A stretch of DNA of 64,000 bases from Batkoa obscura. Taxonomy: Eukaryota; Entomophthoromycota; Entomophthoromycetes; Entomophthorales; Batkoaceae. A model generated the notes under the pieces. That model was not told where the DNA came from, did no database searches, and worked only from the letters and a program-made list of their open reading frames with translations. Below are positions 48,180 through 57,288 of this stretch, piece after piece. The stretch covers positions 434,001 to 498,000 of the forward strand of contig JASVEC010000014.1 of the NCBI GenBank assembly GCA_030770535.1, given 5' to 3'. Position 1 is the stretch's first letter, and every line of letters starts with the position of its first letter. Both the position numbers and the translations under genes were made by a program.

Positions 48180-49592
48180 ATGAATGAAGTTTCAAAGCCA
48201 TCAAATACCATAGTTATGGATGAAAAGATAGAGGATAGCAAACTAGAATTAGGTAGTACTGCTGAAGAAAATTCAGTACAATATTCAAAATTCCGCAGGA
48301 GTATTATACTCTTAGTTATTGCCTTTGCCGCTATTTTAGCACCATTATCCTCAACAATTTATTTTCCAAGTCTTGGGGAAATAAGAGAAGAACTTGTAAC
48401 AACGGATTTATTAGTCGATATATCCATTTCTGTTTATATGCTTACATTAGGCCTTGCACCATTAGTTTGGGGTGGAATGGCAGACAGATTTGGTAGAAAA
48501 GGTGTATTTTTAGTTACCCAGGTTATATTTACAATTGGAAATATTGGTTGTGCTTTATCTAACAGTATAGGACTTTTGATAGCAATGAGAATAATTCAAG
48601 GTATAGGTGCATCTGCTCCTATTGTAACTGGTATAGGCACAATTACTGATATTTTCCCAAGACAAGAACAGGGCTTTGCAATGTCAGTATTTTTTGTAGG
48701 TCCATTAGTGGGACCAGTAATTGGACCAATTATTGGTGGCTTCTTGTTTGATGCTTTTGGTTGGAGATCTACTTTTTGGACTTTAACCATTTTAGGAGGA
48801 ATTCTTTTAGTTGCATCTGTCTTTTTACTACCAGAAACTCTGGCAAAATCAGCTAAACAAGAATTTCCGATAAAAATAACTTTAAAACCTTTAAGGATTC
48901 GCAAAGGTGGTAAAATGTTTAACCCGCTTTCACCATTGGGATTTTTAAGATTTCCTATTGTTGTTATACCTTGTATTTGCATTGCTATCACTTTTGGAAC
49001 TTTTTTTGCAGTGGAATCTTCCATGTCAAGAGTGTTCCCATCTACTTATAATTTAACTGCATCTCAATCTGGATTAACTTTTATACCATTGGGCGTAGGT
49101 AGTATTTTAGGAAATCTTCTTGGTGGAAAGATATGTGATAGATCATTTCGAAGATTCAAAGCTAAGAATAATGGTAACGATCCTAGACCAGAAGTCCGAT
49201 TTTATGGTTTATGGTCAGGATCCTTAATTGAAGCAGCTGGTTTATTAATGACAGCTTGGTTCGTCACATATCAATTCCCATTAGCAGCCTCTTTAACAGC
49301 AGGGTTTTTAATTGGATTTGGAAATACAATGTCGATTATCTCTTGTTCAAGCTATCTTGTTGATAACTTCCCAGATTATGCTAGCTCGATTGCAGCTTGC
49401 TTTAGTGCATTTGAAATGGTAATTACTGCTATAATTACTGCTATAAATGCCCTTATATTAGATGGCTTGGGTTACGGGGGAGGTATTACATTGTATGCCT
49501 GCCTTGTTTTATGTGTTACTATAACTATATTTTTGATGTATTATAAGGGAGAAAGTATTAGAAAAAGATTTGGTCCATATAATTCAGCTTAA
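48180..49592 (+). CDS. MFS transporter 5, DHA1/QDR-like drug:H+ antiporter
   Basis: Intronless, 470 residues, 12 helices, sister to MFS3 (shared L-R-I-R-K-G-G-K loop and K-L-E-L-G N-terminal block). Motif A is G-G-M-A-D-R-F-G-R-K-G; motif C is intact. One oddity lies in the loop before helix 5. The siblings have an Arg-Gly there (E-D-R-G-F-A-M-S or E-E-R-G-S-A-M-S), but this gene has R-Q-E-Q-G-F-A-M-S, losing that Arg. The last helix also differs (A-L-I-L-D-G-L-G-Y-G-G-G). A specialised substrate range is possible but not shown. Confidence 0.93.
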   Translation: MNEVSKPSNTIVMDEKIEDSKLELGSTAEENSVQYSKFRRSIILLVIAFAAILAPLSSTIYFPSLGEIREELVTTDLLVDISISVYMLTLGLAPLVWGGMADRFGRKGVFLVTQVIFTIGNIGCALSNSIGLLIAMRIIQGIGASAPIVTGIGTITDIFPRQEQGFAMSVFFVGPLVGPVIGPIIGGFLFDAFGWRSTFWTLTILGGILLVASVFLLPETLAKSAKQEFPIKITLKPLRIRKGGKMFNPLSPLGFLRFPIVVIPCICIAITFGTFFAVESSMSRVFPSTYNLTASQSGLTFIPLGVGSILGNLLGGKICDRSFRRFKAKNNGNDPRPEVRFYGLWSGSLIEAAGLLMTAWFVTYQFPLAASLTAGFLIGFGNTMSIISCSSYLVDNFPDYASSIAACFSAFEMVITAIITAINALILDGLGYGGGITLYACLVLCVTITIFLMYYKGESIRKRFGPYNSA

Positions 49593-50175
49593 AAGCCAGT
49601 ATATCTTTTTTAAATTTAATTATTATAAAACTGAAATTTATTGTTATAATTAATAAAAGTTAAATAATTTACATAACTATCTTGTTTACAGGTTAATTAT
49701 TGATTTAGGTAGCAACTACTACCTTTTATTTTGTTTTATTTTTTACAAATGAAATTTAACTATTATAGGAAACATTAGGTATACGACATCAATTAATTTA
49801 AGGGATATTATGCCCCTTTATTAATTTTAATTGAAATTAGGTTGTTAATTAATTCTTTAATTGATAATGAAAATAGAATTGTATTTAATGCTACGTAAAT
49901 TTATACCATTTTGCAAACATTATTAACTGTAATAATGTTTTAAAGCTGTATTACAATTAGTAATTTTAGATAGGAATACATTCAGTAAACTGTCAACTAG
50001 CATTAATTATCGTATTATCATATTAAACATTATAATTTCATTATCTAGATTTAAAAAAACGAAATCAAATAAGAAACTAAATAAGATGATTCCCAGAATT
50101 TATTAACTAAACTTAATCATTTGAATGATTAACAATTAAACTTAAGAAGAAAGGTATGTGATCAAAAGAGTTTCA
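49593..50175. other. Convergent intergenic spacer
   Basis: AT-rich gap between the converging 3' ends of MFS5 and MFS6. No repeat element seen. Confidence 0.5.
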
Positions 50176-51750
50176 TTAATTATTAGGACCAAATCTATTT
50201 CTAAGGTAAACCCCTTTATAAATTAAGCTAATTAAAGTTAAACAAACAATAAAACACATAGCAGCCCAAAAAGTAAATGCCCAACCAAAACTGATAGCTT
50301 CAATTAATGGAGTATTAATAGCGGTAACAATGGCTGTAAATATTAATTCGACACAAGAATAACAAGCTGCAATTGAAGAAGCATAATTTGGAAAGATATC
50401 GACCAAATAATTACTAAGTCCAATTAAACTAGATGTATTTCCAATACCAACGATCATATTACCCACTAAGGTTGCCCATAAATTAAATTTATATTCTAAA
50501 AACCAACCATATAACAAATGACCAGCTAAAATTATAAGTGATCCAATCCATAATAAATGTAATCGAACTTCAGGTTGCGGTGTTCCTTTTTTTTCTGCTC
50601 TTCTATATGTTAAATCTGATATCCTTCCAGCTACTAAATTACCAAGTATGGAACCAATTCCTAAAGCAACAAATGTGAGCCCTACTTGAGACGAATTCAA
50701 TTCATAAATCGTAGCCATAGCTCTAGATTGTGATGATTCCACAGCAAAAAAAGAACCAAATACCAAAGAGATACAAAATACAGCAAGTATAACTACTGGG
50801 TATTTCAAAAATCCTAATGGGAAAAGTGGATTAAAAATAGGCCCATCTCTTTTAATTGAAAATGGGCTCAATGTAAATTTATATGGCGGTTTTTGAAACG
50901 ATGCCAATGGTAAGGTTTCTTTCAATAAAAATAGGGAACTTATTAATAAAATTCCTCCTAATATAGCTAGAGTCCAAAAGCAAGACCTCCAGCCTAAATA
51001 TTGATTTAGAAATCCACCTATGATAGGACCTAAATTATTGAAATTATATTAATAATACACTCGAACATCTTTGATGATTCACTTACCTACCACTGGACCA
51101 ACTAAAGGACCAAGGAAAAAAATAGACAAAGCTGAGCCACGCTCATTTCTTGGATATAAATCAGTGATAGTACCCACCCCAGTAACAATGGGAGCAGAAG
51201 AACCAATGCCTTGGATCATTCTTAATACGATTAGAGCATTTATATTTGTTGATAAAGCACAACCAATATTACCACAAGTATAAATCACTTGAGATATTAT
51301 ATAAACATTACGACGCCCATAGCGATCAGATAAACCTCCCCATATCAATGGCTAATTGATGAAAAAAACAGGGTCAATGTAATTAAAGTGGTATTCCAAT
51401 ATAAAACTTACAAATAATCCTAAACAAAGCATGAATACAGAGATGGTAGCGTCTACTAAAGAAGCTGTTGTATTTAACTCCTCTTTAATTACTTCAAGGG
51501 AAGGAAACTAATTAAATTTAGAACTTTTAAATTGGAATTAATTAATTGAAATTACATAAATGGTTGAAGATAAAGGCGATAAGATGGCTGAAACAGATAC
51601 TAAAATTAGCATCAAACTACGTCTTAATTTACTAAACCTTTTGTATTGCTCTTCTTCAGCAGTTTCTTCACAAGTTATTTTTGGCTCTAATCCCCAATCT
51701 TCTAACTCTTTCATGCTCATTTGATCTTTATCCATTTGATCTTTATCCAT
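50176..51750 (-). CDS. MFS transporter 6, intron-containing DHA1/QDR-like antiporter
   Basis: The only minus-strand member of the cluster. Exons 51750-51556, 51507-51412, 51351-51087 and 51029-50176 give 469 residues. Intron 1 is phase 0 after S-S-T-I-Y and before F-P-S-L, the same position as the single intron of MFS1. Motif A is G-G-L-S-D-R-Y-G-R-R-N; motif C spans the third junction (G-P-L-V-G-P-V-V-G then P-I-I-G-G-F). The central loop is S-I-K-R-D-G-P-I-F-N-P-L. It is the most diverged member and may resemble the ancestral gene structure. The N-terminus has a small in-frame duplication (M-D-K-D-Q-M-D-K-D-Q-M). Same family role assumed; substrate unknown. Confidence 0.92.
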
Positions 51751-52782
51751 TTCTATTATTATTAATATGCTTGATTTTCAAATTAATAAAAAAACAAAAA
51801 AAATAAAATTCATCAACTTTCAAGTTTATTAAGAACAAGAACCTTAAGGTTTTAATAGAATCGAATTTTTTTAAATTTCATCAATTTTTTCGGAGATTGC
51901 GCGTACTATCCGCTTTCATGAGATTCAAACTATCCTTAATTTGGTTAAGGAGGGGTGCTAATCTTAATGTTTAGCCAGAAAATTTAAAAATTTCTAGTTG
52001 CAATTTAATTATTAATTTTACTAAATCTATTTTTAACTAAAAATATTATTTGCTTACGATTCGCGATTTATTTTGATTGGCTAAGTATTAAGTTCTCGAC
52101 TGAAGTTAATAAATTTTATAGTTTTATAAGAATTGAATTTTAATGAGCATTAATATATAAACTATTAAAAAATAACATAAATAGATCGAAGTTTGCCCCG
52201 AGGTTCAATTATTTTCCGAGTTATTGGAAATAGTTGATTGTTTTAGCATTGAATCTTATAAGTAATATTTTTTTACTGATATTATGAATTAGTGCTATAA
52301 ATTATATAAGAATTTTTCATAAACGTTTGTAACTTATGCTATACCAATTTTTCTTTTAGCAAGTGTCAATATATACAAAGTTTCTTCGTAATACTAAATT
52401 GGGTTTAAAAAACTTCAGGTAAGTCATTTGCAATTAGTTTTATAAACTTTAATATATGGCAAATTGTTTTTTTAACATCTAAAAAATTATTAAAAGTTTC
52501 TAAAAAAACTTCTATTTAAAAGGAAATTATGAGGTAAATAGTTTTAAAAAATTTCAGGGTGCTCTTTCTATTTTCATATATAAAGTTGGACTTTTTTAAT
52601 GATACAACTTTCCTTGCCCCTCACCTGGTTTTACAACACCTTTATCTCTTTTTATTTTTTCTTTCATAAATAAATATATAGAGATTGTTTAGCTGACTCT
52701 TCTAAAATCCAAAAAAACGTGTTATTATAAATTATTTGTTAATATATAAAGAATAAACTTAATCTACCTTTAAAAATCCTAA

Positions 52783-52884
52783 TATGAAGGATGTTTTTGG
52801 TTTTATCCTTTTTTCCGTTTTTAAGTGCAAATTGCGAGAAAAAATTATTAGTGAAATTATTAAACAAAAAAATATATCTCCATA
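52783..52884 (-). mobile_element. MITE copy P (reverse)
   Basis: Left TATGAAGGATGTTTTTGGTT, right AAAAAAATATATCTCCATA; the centre is diverged (TTTTTAAGTGCAAATTGCGA). It faces copy Q across about 175 bp. Confidence 0.85.
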
Positions 52885-53060
52885 TTTTGCCTATTATCTT
52901 GAAAATAAGAAAGATCATTATTTTTTTCATTAGTTTCATTGATACAATTACTACTTTTAATAGGTTTATAAGGATTTTCACTTATCTCAACATTTTGGAT
53001 AATCCAATTTATAAATAATTTCTATATAATTGGTAACATTTATAAAGCAAGCAATAAGTA

Positions 53061-53164
53061 TATGGGGATGTATTTTTGTGTCTAGGAATTTTGCTGACAA
53101 TTTTTCCACTCAAATAGCGCTTGGAAGGTGAAAAAAGTAATGAAGCTAAAAAAACATCCACATA
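53061..53164 (+). mobile_element. MITE copy Q (forward)
   Basis: One of the best copies, 104 bp. Left TATGGGGATGTATTTTTGTG, central ACTCAAATAGCGCTTGGAAG, right AAAAAAACATCCACATA. Its right end supplies the last codons of the decayed small gene on the minus strand. Confidence 0.95.
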
Positions 53165-53442
53165 TAATTTTTATGAATAATTCTATCAAATAAGCTTTTA
53201 ACTATTTCTTTACATATAGGATCATTGCTTTCCCGAGCTACTATACAAGTTACATTAGAAGTTGTGAGTCCTTGTAGTGTGAAGTCACAAAAGCACGCAT
53301 ACCCTTTTTTCAATGTTTTTCTAGTACTAGTTGATTTTCCAAAACCTTCAATTGTACAACCAAAGTTATAAGATATTAATCATGGTTTTTCAACTATTAA
53401 ACTTAGAATTACAGCTGTTGTTAAAAACTTTGTTATTTTCAT
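53146..53442 (-). pseudogene. Broken gene for a small Cys-containing secreted protein
   Basis: On the minus strand an ATG at 53440-53442 opens a hydrophobic signal-peptide-like start (M-K-I-T-K-F-L-T-T-A-V-I-L-S-L). Further along the same strand are coding-like residues with spaced cysteines. The gene appears to have about one break, so it is scored as a fossil. Its 3' end runs into MITE copy Q, which has replaced the original terminus. The family is not recognised and the product's role cannot be told. Confidence 0.5.
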
Positions 53443-54956
53443 CTTCGTGTTTTTTCTTAGTATTTCTAATAAACGATATTGTTGCCTTTTATACTACTTT
53501 ATATTATTTGCACTTTGTAGTTCTACAAACTTGAATACTTGACATCTACTTTAAAATTCAATATAGAAGTTTTGATATAGGTTTTACTCAATTTGATGGA
53601 ATTTTTCTATACTTTTTCTTTGAATGATCGCAAAATAATAAGATAATTTAAATACAAATTTAATAAAGTTCATAGCATTTTAGTTTATAAGCTAAATAAA
53701 GATACAGATAATTAATTAATTTATATCCGTCTTGTATTTACACTATCACACTAGAAGCGCCTATTGTTGATACTTTATAATAAAATAGGTATATATTTGA
53801 AATTGGTTTATAGAAGGAAAAATGCAATTGTTTAGTGCATTTTTTATCATTTTACCTTATATATTAGTATTAATACTAACCTTTATTTATATTTATATTT
53901 ATATTTATTGTTCTATAGTAAGTACTTTGTATATGCTAGTTTAACCCAAGGTTCGATTATTTTTAGAGTTGATTATTATTAGTATAGTAAGCATAAGGGC
54001 TGTGAAATCGGCTATTATTATTCAAGGTTAAGGTAAAAGCATGGACATAAGCCTTCATCATAATCATGAGATTTTGTGTTATGTTCTCAAGTTACATTAA
54101 ACTCCTGCTCTTAAAATTAACTGTCACAATCAATGCTTCCGTCTCATTGCTTGATATTTAGATTGGATTTGACGAATTATAATTTCAAATCGTAAAGTTT
54201 AACTTGTGACAACCTAAAAAAGATGGGACTAAGTTAAAATATTGTATAGCATTTGCGTGTCTCCCATTATACGTCTATTTATCCTTCCGCTTCATCCATT
54301 CTATTTATTCTATGGACCTTCATTGAATTTTTATTATTCCTTAACAATAAAGTATTTGAAAGCTTTACTTTTTCACCGTTTTTGAATAAGGTGCACGGGA
54401 ACAGTTTTTTATTCTAGTGTTTGTTAAGAGATATTTTTTTGAAGCTTCCTATGTTCAATAAAAATGGATAAAGTAATAACATCATAAGAATATTTATTTA
54501 TTGGTTTTATAAAATAATTATTATTAAGTTGAATATTTATTCAAATTTTAACCGATATGTTGAATTTGTTTATATTGAATATTGATTGAAAGATAAAATT
54601 GACTTTAAACAATCATAGAAAAACTACTTAAATGATATTTATTAGCTCCCGTTACCTTTTGTCCTTAATTTCCTTCATCATTGTATAACTTTTTATAGTG
54701 TAAAATAGGCCATGGTTTTTATACAGATAAATAAATGAAAAAGAATTATTTATTATAATAAATTTGCATAAAAATAATAACAAAAACTATGAAAATTCAT
54801 TTTATATAAATTACCATTAAAAAATAATTAAAGATATAACTTTTATTTGAAATAAAACTTTAAATTGGATGATCTTTAATATTAACAGTAATAATTAGAA
54901 GTGAACTTGACAAAAAAGTGGCTAAAACAAAATAGTAAAAAGTTCGCTAAAAAAGA

Positions 54957-55059
54957 CATGGGGATGTATTTTTAGGTTTAAGAATTTTACTAATAAAATT
55001 TCCACTCAAATAGTTTAAAAGATAGAAAAAGTGATGAAGCCAAAAAAAACATTCCCATA
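54957..55059 (+). mobile_element. MITE copy R (forward)
   Basis: Left CATGGGGATGTATTTTTAGG, central CCACTCAAATAGTTTAAAAG (a few central bases missing), right CAAAAAAAACATTCCCATA. It lies 445 bp upstream of the anchored oxidoreductase gene. Confidence 0.92.
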
Positions 55060-55503
55060 TCTATTTTTATTCATTTTTAATTAGAACAATTAAAAATAAG
55101 AGAAGGTCATAATAGTAATAAAAGTTGAAAAAATAAACTATTAACAATAAATTGTATAGTATATTTATTTATAACAATATCAAACTAGAGTTTTGCAAAT
55201 TTCTCAACTCAATTAAAATAATTATTACTAAATTTTAATTTTAAAAAAGGAAAGGAAAATTAAGTTTTGAAACATTAATCGAAGATCGAAAATTTAATAA
55301 AAGGCCCAAATTAGAAAAAGTGATAAAAACAAAACGGTCTATTTACAAAATAATAGTCGATCAATTGTAATAAAATTCAATAAAAAAACTCATTCACTTT
55401 AACATACTATCAAAAATAATAAACATTATTATTATTCATTTTATTAAATTTCTATTTACTTTCTTTTACTATTGTTTTTCTTTTTTTTACTTGAATATTA
55501 TTA

Positions 55504-57015
55504 ATGAGTCTCAAAAAACCTAAATCCGAATCTCCGCCACCTATGGGCAGTTTATTATTAAAACTAGTGTTAAAGAAACCAACTTATTGTTTAGTTGTTA
55601 TAGCTGCTTTTTTATCTTTATTAAAAGGTTATTTTTTTATGGTCAATTACAAGCCCCCAGATCGTGGATTAGTTTATTCCAAATTAAAAATGCAATCAAT
55701 TCAAATTAAAGAAAGCGGTAAGTAAAATAGCTTTATAGAATATTATTATAGCTATTGTATAAAATGGTTTATTAATAATTATTATTTCTGTTAGGTAGTA
55801 ATTCAATAATATATATTGGTTCAACGCCAAAACCGATTCCGAGGAATTTTGAAGTATTAGTTAAGGTAAAAACATATACTAATCATTTATTAGTAATATT
55901 AATATTATATTAGGTTAAAGCGTTTGGTATTAATAGATTAGATTTATTACAAAGGGAAGGTAAATTTCGACAAAGTAATATTGGCAGTAATATTATGGGG
56001 ATTGAGGTTGCTGGTACAGTAACAGAAGTAGGCGAAGATGGTAATAATAATATATATATACAACAAATAAATAAAATATTAATATTAATATTAATATTAA
56101 TTCTTATTTTATTTTAGTAAAAAACATCAAAATTGGAGATAGAGTCTGTGGTTTAGTCTATGGGGGAGGGTATTCCGAAGTAAGTATTATCCCAATTTCT
56201 TTATTTAATATTTAATATTTAATATTTAATTCTTTTATTTATTTATCTTTATTATTATAGTATGCAGTTATCCATAGCAAATTAACATTTAAATTACCTA
56301 ATAGTTTATCGTTTGAACAAGGGGCTGCTATACCCGAAGTAATTATTATTTCTAATTTGTATTTTATAATATTAATTATTTTACTATTATTTATTAGTCG
56401 TATTTAAGTAGTTATTATATATTAAAAAAAATTGGTCAAATAGCTCCTGGAAAAAACATATTAATCAATGGAGTGGGAGATGGAATGGAAGATTCCATAA
56501 TTCAATTATCTAAATATTATAAAAGTAATAAGATTATAATAGTTTGTAATAGTTATGATAAGATCAAACATTATGAAAAGATGGGAGCATCAAAAGGAAT
56601 TAATTATGAAAAAGAAAGTAATTTATTAGATAAGATACAAAAGAGCGGAATTAAAGGGATTGATTTAATAGTTGATAATTTGGGGACCAATTTGTTTTAT
56701 GAAAATTTAAAAACATTAAGCAAAAATGGAATTTATGTTTTATTAAATAGCAATCTATCTGAAGATATTCAATTAGATTTAAACTATTTATTAAAAAATA
56801 GTTTAAGTTTAATTTCATTTCAATTATTTAATAATGAATCTGATAAATTATTTTTATTAGCTGAAGAATTTAAAAAAGAAATATTACCTAATTTAGATAA
56901 TAAATTAATTAAAATTCATATTGACAAAGCATTTAATTGGATTGAAATGGAAGATGCTCATCAATATTTATCTTCAAATTCAAATTTAGGTAAAGTTATT
57001 GGTGTTATTGACTAA
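55504..57015 (+). CDS. Membrane-anchored PIG3-like oxidoreductase with altered cofactor motif
   Basis: A diverged relative of the gene at 19627-21190. The first exon adds about 70 residues absent from that gene. These include a Lys-rich start and one hydrophobic segment (C-L-V-V-I-A-A-F-L-S-L-L, residues about 28-45), so the protein is probably membrane-anchored. The reductase fold follows over several exons: V-K-A-F-G-I-N-R-L-D-L-L-Q-R-E-G-K, G-I-E-V-A-G-T-V-T-E-V-G, G-D-R-V-C-G-L-V-Y-G-G-G. Where the paralogue has [10 protein letters not shown] for NADPH binding, this one reads I-N-G-V-G-D-G-M-E-D-S, which departs from the A-x-x-G-x-x-G pattern. Cofactor binding may be weakened or lost. The C-terminal end is E-D-A-H-Q-Y-L-S-S-N-S-N-L-G-K-V-I. 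An intact reading frame argues against a pseudogene. Confidence 0.82.
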
Positions 57016-57288
57016 TAACTTATATTATATAATATACTACTCTCTATATTCTACTCTTTACTTTCTTTATTCAATATTCTCTCTATTAATTTAAATAAAA
57101 CTTTAATAATTTTAAAAAAAATCACCTTTATTATTCAATATTTAATTAAATTAAATCACACTTTAATCCTTCTCCTGGAATATATTAATAAATTCAATCT
57201 TACTATCATGAACATACTGACTATTAATTTAATTACATAAAAATAAAATCTCATCACTTTATTTCTTTTGTTTTAATTTTATTTTCAT

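Larger units (their letters stand above)
51751..55503. other. AT-rich region with MITEs and a small decayed gene
   Basis: No intact gene recognised. It holds MITE copies P, Q and R, a possible degraded copy near 54420-54500, a TTATAT microsatellite near 53883-53910, and a broken small secreted-protein gene at 53146-53442. Confidence 0.6.

Noticed and set aside
31117-49024. Minus-strand frames of 110-203 codons inside MFS1-5, all starting M-E-D-S-T-A-K-K or similar
   Set aside because: They recur only because the paralogues are alike; the protein is Lys/Pro/Ile-rich with no fold, while the opposite strand is an unambiguous transporter.
52739-53018. Overlapping opposite-strand frames of 75-80 codons
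   Set aside because: They arise from MITE copy P and its flank.
53331-53534. 67-codon plus-strand frame
   Set aside because: It lies antisense to the more protein-like reading of the small secreted gene fossil.
54420-54500. Possible further MITE copy (GGATAAAGTAATAACATCATAA)
   Set aside because: Only one internal block resembles the family; ends are not visible, so it was not counted.
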